Shown: positions 8,249 to 16,884 of the stretch, piece by piece
Layout: every line of letters starts with the position of its first letter
How positions within the stretch are numbered: position 1 is the first letter of the stretch
NCBI RefSeq assembly: GCF_046237625.1
Contig: NZ_CP143545.1
Coordinates: 3,782,001 to 3,846,000 of the forward strand
Origin: Paraperibacillus esterisolvens
Lineage (GTDB): Bacteria; Bacillota; Bacilli; Bacillales; DSM-1321
Reading direction: 5' to 3'
DNA: 64,000 bases
Made by a program: the position numbers and the translations under genes
The notes under the pieces: model-generated
Database searches by the model: none
Seen by the model: only the letters and a program-made list of their open reading frames with translations
What the model was told of the DNA's origin: nothing

Positions 8249-9088
8249 TTATTTTAAGTTCTTTTTTAGTTCCTCTGCCGGCAGAGTATTGTGTACACTG
8301 AGCGGCGCCGGCTCGAGGATTGGCCTGGAGCCTTCAATTCGCGGCTCTTCAAATTTATATTCACCCTGTCCGTCAAGGCTTGGTCCGCTTGCCCAGCGGC
8401 CGGCTGCTGCCTCGTCGCCCTGCGAGAAGTTGTACAGAGAGTACGCGATATCTGTCCGCTCTTTTTCACGCGGGAAGGTGCTTGGAACGAGCAGGCCTTC
8501 TGCTTCTTCTAGCTCGGCGATGGCAGCTGCCCATTGATTTTGGTGATAGGAGTCACGTGCAATCAACACAGACAGCATGTCCTTGACTCCGCGGTCATCA
8601 GTCATTTCATACAGCCTTACCGCCTGGAGGCGTCCCTGGGATTCAGCATTCAGGTTGGCACGGAAATCCGCAAGCAGGTTTCCGCTTGAAATGATATATC
8701 CTCCCTGCCAGGGGTTGCCGACTGAATCAGACGGACGCGCACCAAGACCTGATACAATCGCATGCTGCGGGTTCATGCCGCCCAGGATGTTGCCGATGAT
8801 GGGATCCTTCGCTGCCGCTTCCTGATCTTTTAAAGGAGCCTTGTCCAATAGTCTTGCTACCATGGTTGCCAGCATTTCAATGTGGCCGATTTCTTCTGTT
8901 CCAATATCTAAAAGCAAATCCTTATACTTTTCGTTTCCGCGTACACTCCAGCCCTGAAACAGATATTGCATGGCTACAGACATTTCTCCAAACTGGCCGC
9001 CAATCAGCTCCTGCAGTTTTTTGGCATACAACGGATCCGGCCTTTCGGGCCTCGCTTCGAATTGCAATTCTTTTACATGATGGAACAT
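8249..9088 (-). CDS. manganese catalase
   Basis: A 279-aa di-manganese catalase with ferritin-like four-helix fold. Metal ligands are in place: E35 (GEMSVAMQYLFQ), E66 and H69 (GTEEIGHIEM), a further Glu in the NAESQGRLQAVRLYE helix and His in DSYHQNQW (about 181). It resembles B. subtilis YdbD and the spore-coat protein CotJC family; the full-length C-terminal tail (residues 190-279) argues for the YdbD type. It dismutates H2O2 in the cytosol or spore coat. Start ATG follows GGGAGG. Single gene, unrelated to its neighbours. Confidence 0.92.
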   Translation of the reverse strand: MFHHVKELQFEARPERPDPLYAKKLQELIGGQFGEMSVAMQYLFQGWSVRGNEKYKDLLLDIGTEEIGHIEMLATMVARLLDKAPLKDQEAAAKDPIIGNILGGMNPQHAIVSGLGARPSDSVGNPWQGGYIISSGNLLADFRANLNAESQGRLQAVRLYEMTDDRGVKDMLSVLIARDSYHQNQWAAAIAELEEAEGLLVPSTFPREKERTDIAYSLYNFSQGDEAAAGRWASGPSLDGQGEYKFEEPRIEGSRPILEPAPLSVHNTLPAEELKKNLK

Positions 9089-9196
9089 TCAAAAACCTCC
9101 CTGGTATTTTTTGTCCGGGCAAGAGCACCCTTCGTCTCCTTTTTACCCCAGGGGATTCCCGGAAAACTACTATTTGGATATTCGTGCCAAAATAAT

Positions 9197-9232
9197 GAAA
9201 GCAGCATTCCTGGGATCAGGAATGCTGCTTTC
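9197..9232 (-). terminator. terminator downstream of cccB
   Basis: A perfect 15-bp stem (GAAAGCAGCATTCCT, 6-nt loop) just after the cccB stop, followed by ATTATTTT on the minus strand. Confidence 0.88.
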
Positions 9233-9237
9233 AGGGT

Positions 9238-9579
9238 TTATTTCTTTGATGCCAGCCACTCGGCAACTGCTTTGGCATCCTCGCCTTTAAGGATATTGCC
9301 AGGCATCTGCCCTTTACCATTTTTAATGATTCCTTCAATTTCTTCCTGTGAGTGCTCAGCCCCGACATTGGTCAGTTTAGGGCCGAATCCGCCTTCAAGC
9401 TTTTCGCCATGGCAGCTTGAGCAGCTCCGCTGAAACAGCTTTTCGCCGTTAGAAGAAGGTCCTGATGTATTTTCAGAGGAATTTCCGCCGTCTTCCTTTT
9501 GACCTGCATTGTCACCGCCGCCGCAGGCAGTCAGGATCAAGCTTGTTCCAAGCAATACGGTCATCAGCTTTTTTTTCAT
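9238..9579 (-). CDS. cccB: cytochrome c-551 lipoprotein CccB
   Basis: A 113-aa lipoprotein, close to B. subtilis CccB length (112). The start at 9579 (MKKKLMTVLL) is preferred because AAGGAG is 9 nt away; an ATG two codons earlier is only 3 nt from the site. Lipobox LTAC gives lipid-modified Cys20. After a disordered Gly/Ser/Asn linker, a class I cytochrome c domain carries the haem motif CSSCHG and an axial Met in KGQMPGN. It carries electrons on the outer face of the membrane. Gene order ftsE-cccB-yvjA is conserved, though a GNAT and a catalase are inserted here. Confidence 0.93.
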   Translation of the reverse strand: MKKKLMTVLLGTSLILTACGGGDNAGQKEDGGNSSENTSGPSSNGEKLFQRSCSSCHGEKLEGGFGPKLTNVGAEHSQEEIEGIIKNGKGQMPGNILKGEDAKAVAEWLASKK

Positions 9580-9646
9580 CGTCATTCGCTCCTTGGTTGG
9601 ATATGCCCCAGGTTGTCAGGCACGTTCATCTTCCATTATACCTTGC

Positions 9647-10513
9647 TCACACTCTTTTAAAACCCTCACCGAGCACCTCAGAGGCATCCATGACCACTAC
9701 AAAAGCATTCGGGTCAATGCTTTTCACCAGCAGTTTCAGCTTGATGAATTCCGTCTGATCCACGACGCACATCAGCACAGGCCGCTCGTCATCTGTATAG
9801 CCGCCCATTCCCGACAGTTTTGTTACGCCGCGGTCTATTTCATGGATGATGCCGCGGCGGACTTCCGCTTCCTTGGCTGTAATGACCATGGCCATTTTAG
9901 AGCGGCCGATCCCGACCTGTACGAGGTCGATCGTTTTGCTCGTCACATACAGCCCGATCAGGGCATAGAGCCCGCGTTCAATATCAAAGAAAATGGCAGC
10001 CGCAAGGACAATCATTCCATCGATGATAGCGACACATGTCCCGAGGCTGAGTCCTGTATATTTATTAATAATTTGAGCAGCCAGGTCTGTCCCGCCGGTT
10101 GAAGCTCCCCCTCGGAATACTACACCAAGCCCGAGGCCGACACCGATACCGCCGAACAACGAACCAAGCAGCGGATCTGTCGTCCATGGCTCCCAATCGC
10201 TCGTCAGGAAGACCACGAACGGAAGGAAAACCGTCCCGAGCAGCGTCTTCGCCCCAAACTGTGCTCCCAGAAAAACCAGGCCGGCAATGAACAGCGGCAC
10301 ATTGAACGCCCACTGTACATAAGCGGGCTCCCAGCCAAGCAGCGCATGGAGAATCGTACTGATCCCGCTCACACCGCCGGACGCAATCTTATTTGGAAGC
10401 AAAAACACATTAAACGCAATCGCCACAACCGCAGAACCAAACAGCACATACCCAATCTCCAGGAGCTTATCCAAAACCGGGTGCGAAACCTCCGTACCCC
10501 TTCTCTTCCGCAT
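9647..10513 (-). CDS. yvjA: YitT-family membrane protein with DUF2179 domain (YvjA)
   Basis: A 288-aa protein. The start at 10513 (MRKRRGTEV) has GGAGGA 9 nt upstream. There are five to six TM helices in residues 18-180 (for example IGYVLFGSAVVAIAFNVFLLP and LGVVFRGGASTGGTDLAAQII), then the cytosolic DUF2179 domain from about 200 (KMAMVITAKEAEVRRGIIHEIDRGVTKLSGMGGYTDDERPVLMCVV). The position between cccB and prfB matches B. subtilis yvjA. Function of the family is unknown; DUF2179 is a small ligand-binding-like fold. Here the gene is separated from prfB by two extra permease genes. Confidence 0.9.
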   Translation of the reverse strand: MRKRRGTEVSHPVLDKLLEIGYVLFGSAVVAIAFNVFLLPNKIASGGVSGISTILHALLGWEPAYVQWAFNVPLFIAGLVFLGAQFGAKTLLGTVFLPFVVFLTSDWEPWTTDPLLGSLFGGIGVGLGLGVVFRGGASTGGTDLAAQIINKYTGLSLGTCVAIIDGMIVLAAAIFFDIERGLYALIGLYVTSKTIDLVQVGIGRSKMAMVITAKEAEVRRGIIHEIDRGVTKLSGMGGYTDDERPVLMCVVDQTEFIKLKLLVKSIDPNAFVVVMDASEVLGEGFKRV

Positions 10514-10677
10514 ACCACATATCCTCCATAATCTATTACAAATAGTATCCATTTAAATCCACAAAACATACTATACCATGCCCCCATGGGGACTGTCCCC
10601 TATTTCCCGAGAATGGAACACCCGGATACTCAACAACCTTTAGCGGGACAGCCCCCATTTCCGGGCGAAAACACAAA

Positions 10678-10706
10678 GAACCGGATGGCTGGCCGCCATC
10701 CGGTTC
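10678..10706 (-). terminator. terminator of the DUF1540 gene
   Basis: GAACCGGATGG / CCATCCGGTTC stem just after the stop codon on the minus strand. Confidence 0.75.
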
Positions 10707-10719
10707 CACTTCATATTTT

Positions 10720-10875
10720 TTATTGTCTTCGCTCAAAGGTTTTGCAGGCCGTTTCTTCAACAGTATCAGCGTCATTGTTATCAAGGCCAACGACATAAAT
10801 GGAGTCGGCAACACATTGATTTCCCTCAGCCCAGTACGTGCACTTCTCAACGTTACACAACACTTCGAGTTTCAT
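10720..10875 (-). CDS. DUF1540-domain small Cys-rich protein
   Basis: A 51-aa protein missed by length cut-offs. An AGAGGAGGAGA site precedes the ATG. Four cysteines in the spacing C7-x4-C12-x8-C21-x23-C45, with CTYWAEGNQCVADSIYVVG and ETACKTFE, match the DUF1540 pattern, a small putative metal-binding domain frequent in spore-formers and often expressed during sporulation. It is monocistronic. The metal and role are not known from sequence. Confidence 0.85.
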   Translation of the reverse strand: MKLEVLCNVEKCTYWAEGNQCVADSIYVVGLDNNDADTVEETACKTFERRQ

Positions 10876-11191
10876 AAAAGGTCTCCTCCTCTTTATCGTT
10901 TAGTAACATATCCCCGTTTTTGGATATGGATAAACTACAGAAAGTCGTAAGGAGTTATATGAGAGAAATAGGGAACCGGATAGTAAAATCGGGATTTTGG
11001 CGGGTAAAGCTTCGAATTCGGACAGTAAACGCCTGGTTTTGGATAGTAAACCGATAAAATCCGCGTGTTATTATAAATATATTGTCCTGCTTAAAGAGCC
11101 GGCGAAATGTAAAACGAGTTACTGCATAATCCAACAGCGGAACAAGAAGGGACCTGTCATAGGTCCCTAACATCACTGCACTATTAAACTT
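10876..11191. other. 316-bp intergenic region with short GGATAGTAAA repeats and a terminator
   Basis: No gene is supported. GGATAGTAAA-like words recur near 10977, 11020 and 11040 (GGATAGTAAA, GGACAGTAAA, GGATAGTAAA) with T-rich linkers, a short degenerate direct repeat. The hairpin GGGACCT-N5-AGGTCCC (11149-11167) lies just past the stop of the permease gene at 11192 and is its likely terminator. Confidence 0.5.
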
Positions 11192-13363
11192 CTAATATGT
11201 ATTAGCCCTTTTGCTGATGAAATACTTTTTGTATTCCTCAGATAACTGATCAATAGGACCATATACTTTCTCTATTGCTTTTAATGTGAGCGCATCCGTT
11301 TCCTCAACCTTCTCCCAGCCTTCTTTGCCGATTTCTTTATTTTTCTTTAATTCTTCAGCAAAGGCTGTGAACTTTTCAATTCCTTTCTCTCTTATTAAAT
11401 AGCTGGTTAGCAAGATGCCCGATGAAAGCTTTTTCCCTAAATCCTTACCAGTAAGCGCATTAATTTGGTCTATTGGCACAGGGATTTTGACAGTTCTAAG
11501 AGCGTCCGACTCGGTTAAATCCATAAAGTCAAAATTAAAAGAAAACCCGTTCCCATCATCTTGAACAACATTTTTTAAGAATGTCCCAAATCCCTCCTTA
11601 ATATAGACAGAGGCATTTTCATTCGTTAAATCCGCGAGCATTTTATCAGCGAGCTGTTCCGCAAGTATGGCCAGGGTGGTTTCCATGCCCTCCTCTTCAT
11701 CCACTGAAATTTTGATTGATTCGCCTGGCCTGCTGTATCGATCTGCAGGAAAGGTTGGAACGGTAGCGGACAATTCCTCTACTGTTGGATATAGTTTGAT
11801 CGTAATTTCCCCAGGTTTCCATCCAAATTCCTGCTCGTACAGGCGGACTAACGATATCGCTTCCATAAGTGATTTATCTGCCTTTTCTTCAACATCCTTA
11901 CTATAATAGACGGATATTGTTTTATAGGACTTTTTCATAAACGGAGGATCGTTTAGTTTCCAAATTTTATCCGATTTAATTAAAGAATAAGTCACTTTAT
12001 AGTTTTGCTGCTCGGATTCTTCTGCCTTCAAACCAATTATCAGCTCAATAGTGCCCCGCCTGGCCGACATTACATTCACCGCTCCTATATCAACGGAAAA
12101 CTCCCAGCCATGCTTCTTTAAATTGATTACATCCTGTATCCAGCTCTTCTGTTCTTTATAAAAGATATTATTGGATTTGTTTTGGAAAGATAAAAATGTT
12201 TTGGCGTCATTCTTATTTACAGAAGTCAGCATCGGCTGGAGCTGCTTTTTAATTTTACTATTTGAAACTAGCATACTTTGATCGCCGGAGCTCTCATCCT
12301 GCACTCTGGCACTTGCTGAAAGAAGCATTTTTTTTACAGGGTCTTCATTGTTATGAAGATATACTGCACAATAACCAGCAAATAAAGCAAACATAGCAAT
12401 GATTTTCCGCTGGCTGATCAATGATTTCAAAAGGAAGTGTACGGCATTTCTAAGGTTAGGGCTGCTGCTGATTGCAAATCTTCTTTTGACCCTCCCAGAA
12501 CTCCTTTTCTCCTCAAGGCTGTCCAGCCACTCCTGCCCCCCCTGATAAAGAATAAAGAAAGGTGTGTAAATCAACAGCAGTGATACTGCCAGCACTATCG
12601 GCTTAAAATCCAGCCCAATATAGTAAGTAAGCCCCCTTGTATTAAAAATATATTCAACAATATACAAAGAGGACATAGTACCCCAAACGACGATCTTAGA
12701 ATGATGGAAGATGGAAGGAAAAATGTTTCTAAATATGTGAACCGCTAATATCCGCAGCCTACCCATTCCTTTTGCAAAAGCATATTCTGTATACGGCTTC
12801 GATAACTCCTCTTCAGCCAGCATCAAAATCACTCGGTACAAAAAAATGGCCGGCAGAATGGAAAGAGTCAGGATGGGGGCCATATAAATGGGTTCTTCGC
12901 CGACCACAGCAAACTTAAACAGGAGAATATTAGTCTTCTTAAAAACAAAAACGAGTGACAGCTGCAGTAGAACAGCAACTAATAAATCTGGCATAGCTTC
13001 CAAAATACTTAATATACGTTTAACCGGGTTCATAACGTAAGCGGGCAGTAAAAATGTCAGAAAAGCCAGTAATAGAGCTATGACAAATCCTATCAGGATG
13101 GCACTGATAAAGATTTTTGCGGAGTATATATAAGGTTCCTTCAGAAATTCGATGATCGGCATAGGCTCATTTTTATAATAATAGACCCAGTTTTCACTCT
13201 TCAGGAACACTTTCACAAATTCATAGAATTTTTGTAGATAAACAGGAATGTTATAGATATTACCGGATGCTACCACAGTTGGTACAATACTTACAAACAA
13301 GATACCGATTATGCCAAGTATATAATAGAAAAGAATTCTAATAGCTTTTACCATCAAACCCAA
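11192..13363 (-). CDS. OppB-type ABC permease fused to a degenerate gluzincin-like extracytoplasmic domain
   Basis: A 723-aa protein, more than twice the usual OppB/DppB length. Residues 1-290 form a peptide-type permease domain with about six TM helices and an EAA loop (YAFAKGMGRLRILAVHIFRNIFP). A seventh TM (about 313-332) leads to an extracytoplasmic region of nearly 400 residues. Its last 200 residues resemble the M1/MA-type peptidase layout (TLAILAEQLADKML then VYIKEGFGTFLKNV), but the HExxH histidines are replaced (AEQLA), so it is probably a non-catalytic binding domain. Start is TTG at 13363 or ATG at 13354; both share GGGGGA. It lies 43 bp after a second permease. No ATPase or solute-binding protein is nearby. 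Confidence 0.75.
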   Translation of the reverse strand: MGLMVKAIRILFYYILGIIGILFVSIVPTVVASGNIYNIPVYLQKFYEFVKVFLKSENWVYYYKNEPMPIIEFLKEPYIYSAKIFISAILIGFVIALLLAFLTFLLPAYVMNPVKRILSILEAMPDLLVAVLLQLSLVFVFKKTNILLFKFAVVGEEPIYMAPILTLSILPAIFLYRVILMLAEEELSKPYTEYAFAKGMGRLRILAVHIFRNIFPSIFHHSKIVVWGTMSSLYIVEYIFNTRGLTYYIGLDFKPIVLAVSLLLIYTPFFILYQGGQEWLDSLEEKRSSGRVKRRFAISSSPNLRNAVHFLLKSLISQRKIIAMFALFAGYCAVYLHNNEDPVKKMLLSASARVQDESSGDQSMLVSNSKIKKQLQPMLTSVNKNDAKTFLSFQNKSNNIFYKEQKSWIQDVINLKKHGWEFSVDIGAVNVMSARRGTIELIIGLKAEESEQQNYKVTYSLIKSDKIWKLNDPPFMKKSYKTISVYYSKDVEEKADKSLMEAISLVRLYEQEFGWKPGEITIKLYPTVEELSATVPTFPADRYSRPGESIKISVDEEEGMETTLAILAEQLADKMLADLTNENASVYIKEGFGTFLKNVVQDDGNGFSFNFDFMDLTESDALRTVKIPVPIDQINALTGKDLGKKLSSGILLTSYLIREKGIEKFTAFAEELKKNKEIGKEGWEKVEETDALTLKAIEKVYGPIDQLSEEYKKYFISKRANTY

Positions 13364-13406
13364 AAAAATTGTCCCCCAATCCTATAATGATGTTCACTGG
13401 CACCAA

Positions 13407-15299
13407 TCAGCCGCTGATATCCATATGATTTTTGACCAGCAGAGACAATGATGTTTCAGATGGAACCAGCTGTTGACTGGTCTTTTCCTGCTTTTCTCTG
13501 ATACGTTTCGGTACAAGAACCCCAACTTTTCTTTGCTGCACTTCTTTGACTCCTTGTACGATAAGCTGCATCGCAATTATACAAAGCATAAAAGCGAGCA
13601 GAGCAGGTACGACCAGCCAGTACTTGCCATATCCAATTGCATCCTTAGCATCACTCATAATCCCTGACCACTCGAAAGTTATACTTCGCGGCGGATCAGG
13701 AGTTTCACTGACCGAGACAAGGGTTCCTCCGAAAAACAAGTGAAATAGACCAAGGTGTACAAATATGAGCAGAGTTTGTATAAATTGCTGTCCAAATATG
13801 ATAAACAGCCTCGGGGCAAGGTGAGGAAAGATATGCTTCCAGAGAATATGCCGGTTGTCCCCTCCCAATGTCCTTGCGCTTTCAATATACATTTGGTGAG
13901 AAATCAGCCTCATTTCGCTGCCAATCAAGACCGTTGTCAGCGGTATAACGATCAAACTCAATATGACTACCTCTAGTACAATTCGCTCCAATAAGGAGAA
14001 TTCCCAGCTGCCTCCACCCATATCCCATAAAATAGGCGACAATAAAATAACCGCAATCAAGCTCAACGGTAGAAAGTGTATAGAGTCGACTACTTTATTA
14101 ATAAATTTCCGCGTCTGGTCCTTTAAATGAAAGGTATATTGAATGGCCAGCATAAACCCCCCTGCCACCCGTAACAGTGCAATAATCAACCCAAATAAAA
14201 TCGTATATTTGGCACCTACAAACAGCTGATCCCTTATACTCCTGCCTCCTCCATCCGATCCGAACCACATATAAGAGGAAGGGGGGTGAGGGGATGAACT
14301 AAATACTTTGCCGTGTCCATCTGTCAATAACACCGCCTTTTTTATCGGAACTTCTTTAAATACTGACCAGCAAATGCTAAATACAAGCAGCCCGAATAAA
14401 AAAACAAAGCCAACTGTGAACTTTGGATTAGCCAAATGTATCTTGACGGTATTTCCAGCGCGAAGAAGATGTTCTTTCCAGCTTTCTTCTGGGGAAAAGC
14501 TGTCGTTTCTAGAATCAGACCAGATCTTTGCACCATGATAAAGGATAAAGAAAGGTGTAAATATAAATGACAATGAAACAGCAATGAGGATGGGGCTGAA
14601 GGATGAGGTTATATAGAATGTTATCCCTTTGCTTACATATAGGACTTCAACCCCTAATAGACCCGCCGCAGCTGCCAATAACAGAGTTCTTGACTTAGCG
14701 AGGACATATGGGAGATTAAGCAGAATCCTATGTTTAATTAAAGCCAGAAAAGCAGCTATACTCAGTTTTACGTCTGGCTTTTCCCCCTTCTTTTCCAGGG
14801 ATAAAAAAATTCCAAGCAGTACGGCAGCCGGGATAATAGACAGAGTCAGCATGGGAAATATGTAAGGTTTGCCGCCCGTGTGCACCCCTAATTTTTGAAG
14901 GACAAATATCACTGAGAATCCCGCCAAAAGTCCCGTCAGCCATTGTGAGAAAAAGGTGAAGATTTTTTTCGCAAACTGTCTTGCAATATCAGGCAGCAAA
15001 AAAGACAGCCGGGTAAACAAAAGAGCCTGCAGAAGGCCTATTAACAACGAGCTTCCAAGAATAAACATTGAGTATAAGTATGGTTCTTTAATGAAATCTA
15101 AAATGGGAAAGGAGGCTTGCTTATAGCTCATGATCCAATTACCTGGATGTATGAATGCAGGGATCAGCTTCAATAATTCCTCGACATAGCCGGTAATATT
15201 GAACAGTCCTTTTTCTATAATGACCTTCGGGATCACACTGATCATTAATATTCCGAAAAGACTTCCTGCATAAATCAAAAGTATTCTCACAAACTTCAT
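13407..15299 (-). CDS. fused OppB-OppC-type ABC permease
   Basis: A 630-aa protein that joins two permease domains normally encoded by separate genes. Residues 1-280 match the OppB side and align in layout with the N-terminus of the next gene (long periplasmic loop with NWIMSYKQASFPILDFIKEPYLYS). After a TM near 300-320 comes an OppC-like half with the typical extracytoplasmic WFGSDGGGRSIRDQLFVGA segment and EAA loop (ESARTLGGDNRHILWKHIFPHLAP). The two genes together would provide three permease domains. No ATP-binding or binding-protein gene is present, so partners must lie elsewhere. The pair is inserted between yvjA and prfB. Confidence 0.75.
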   Translation of the reverse strand: MKFVRILLIYAGSLFGILMISVIPKVIIEKGLFNITGYVEELLKLIPAFIHPGNWIMSYKQASFPILDFIKEPYLYSMFILGSSLLIGLLQALLFTRLSFLLPDIARQFAKKIFTFFSQWLTGLLAGFSVIFVLQKLGVHTGGKPYIFPMLTLSIIPAAVLLGIFLSLEKKGEKPDVKLSIAAFLALIKHRILLNLPYVLAKSRTLLLAAAAGLLGVEVLYVSKGITFYITSSFSPILIAVSLSFIFTPFFILYHGAKIWSDSRNDSFSPEESWKEHLLRAGNTVKIHLANPKFTVGFVFLFGLLVFSICWSVFKEVPIKKAVLLTDGHGKVFSSSPHPPSSYMWFGSDGGGRSIRDQLFVGAKYTILFGLIIALLRVAGGFMLAIQYTFHLKDQTRKFINKVVDSIHFLPLSLIAVILLSPILWDMGGGSWEFSLLERIVLEVVILSLIVIPLTTVLIGSEMRLISHQMYIESARTLGGDNRHILWKHIFPHLAPRLFIIFGQQFIQTLLIFVHLGLFHLFFGGTLVSVSETPDPPRSITFEWSGIMSDAKDAIGYGKYWLVVPALLAFMLCIIAMQLIVQGVKEVQQRKVGVLVPKRIREKQEKTSQQLVPSETSLSLLVKNHMDISG

Positions 15300-15637
15300 A
15301 TTTTACCCCCTGACAATTGGTATCTATATGTATCTATTCCAGACTGGAACAAAGCTGATATATATTAGACGACTGCTGAATGTAAAATGTTTCATTTTTA
15401 TTTAATTTTTCTTACATTTATGACAAAATATTCCTTCGAAAAGAGGAAGCAATTCCTAATATCGCACATAAATACCTTCAAAATGAAAAAACAGCCGTTT
15501 TTCCTTGCTGGCATTTCGGCTGCAGAATCTCAAAGCACCAGGTAAAATGTATATTTCCAGGGGACAATCCTATTTCCCGAAGCTATTTTCCATTAAAAAA
15601 GGAAACGGGGCAGAGGCCCGTTTCCCGGATATGCATA
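15300..15637. other. 338-bp intergenic region upstream of the permease pair, with the prfB terminator
   Basis: AT-rich, no gene supported. GGAAACGGG-N7-CCCGTTTCC (15601-15625) preceded on the plus strand by an A-run is a clear prfB terminator on the minus strand. The promoter of the permease pair should lie in 15300-15450. Confidence 0.6.
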
Positions 15638-16739
15638 TTAAGCAAGTTTTGAACGCAGGTAGGCGTCAATGAAGGAGTCGAGGTCTCCGTCCATGACTCC
15701 CTGGATGTTGCCGGATTCGTTGCCGGTCCGGTGGTCTTTGACCATGGAGTATGGGTGGAAGACGTAGGAGCGGATCTGGCTGCCCCAGCCGATTTCCTTT
15801 TGTTCGCCGCGGATTTCGTCAAGCTCGGCCTGCTGCTGTTCGATTTCACGCTGATAGAGTTTTGCCTTCAGCATTTTCATGGCCTGCTCGCGGTTTTTGA
15901 TCTGTGAACGCTCAGACTGGCAGGTCACGACAACGCCTGTTGGCGTGTGTGTGATACGGACGGCGGAGTCTGTTGTATTGATATGCTGTCCGCCTGCACC
16001 GCTCGCACGGTACGTATCAATCTTTAGATCCTCGGTCCGCACTTCGATTTCGATTTCATTATTGAATTCAGGCATAACCTCACATGACACGAAGGATGTG
16101 TGGCGGCGGCCTGAGGAATCAAAAGGAGAAATACGCACAAGGCGGTGAACTCCTTTTTCAGCTTTAAGATAGCCATACGCATTATGGCCTTTGATCAGAA
16201 GCGTCACACTCTTGATCCCGGCCTCATCGCCCGGCAGATAATCCAGTGTCTCCACCTTGAAGCCTTTCTTCTCAGCCCAGCGTGTATACATGCGGAGCAG
16301 CAAAGAACCCCAGTCCTGGGACTCTGTTCCGCCGGCACCGGGGTGCAGCTCAAGGATGGCATTATTTTTATCATATTCTTCACTAAGCAGCAGCTGCAGC
16401 TCAAACTGATTCAGCTGCTCACCAAGCTCTGTCAATTCAGACTCCAGCTCCGCCCGGAGCTCTTCGTCTTCCTCTTCCTTCACAAGCTCAAATGTCAGGT
16501 CTAGATTTTCATATGTCTCGAACATTTCGTTGAATTGAACGACCGCATCCTTTAGACCGTTCACTTCATTGATGACTCCCTGGGCTTTCTGCTGGTCGTT
16601 CCAGAAGTCGGGATGGGACATTTCATTTTCCAGCTGGGCAATGCGGGCTTCCTTCTCTTCTAAGTCAAAGAGACCCCCTAAAGTCCGCTAATTTCTTAGC
16701 TGTTTTCTCAAGCTCGTTACGAATTTCTGATAATTCCAT
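15638..16739 (-). CDS. prfB: peptide chain release factor 2, expressed by programmed +1 frameshift
   Basis: RF2 begins at ATG 16739 (MELSEIRNELEKTAKKLADFRGSL) and meets an in-frame TGA at 16667-16665. The main frame continues to 15638, with LEEKEARIAQLENEMSHPDFW following the shift. Motifs: SPF tripeptide (RISPFDSSGRRH), which reads UGA/UAA, and GGQ (GAGGQHINTTDSA), which triggers hydrolysis. Full length is about 366 residues, normal for RF2. The SD is GAGGTG. Neighbour secA lies upstream on the same strand, as in B. subtilis. Confidence 0.96.
16662..16679 (-). promoter_or_regulatory. prfB +1 recoding site
   Basis: Minus strand reads AGGGGG-TCT-CTT-TGA-C: an internal SD-like AGGGGG three nt before the slippery CTT, then TGA C, the classic RF2 autoregulatory frameshift signal. 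Low RF2 slows termination and raises frameshifting. Confidence 0.96.
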
Positions 16740-16884
16740 GCCTGACGCACCTCTTTTTTTAAATTAATAATATATAAAGATTCGTTTTATTATAGTAAAA
16801 ATCTATTATAACGTGTTGGACCGCTTGTTACAAACAGGAAAAAGGCGGTAAACCATGAAAGCTTACCGTCTCCTGCCCTGTTCC

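Noticed and set aside
10955..11176. 73-codon minus-strand ORF downstream of the permease gene
   Set aside because: It covers the degenerate GGATAGTAAA repeats and lacks a ribosome site.
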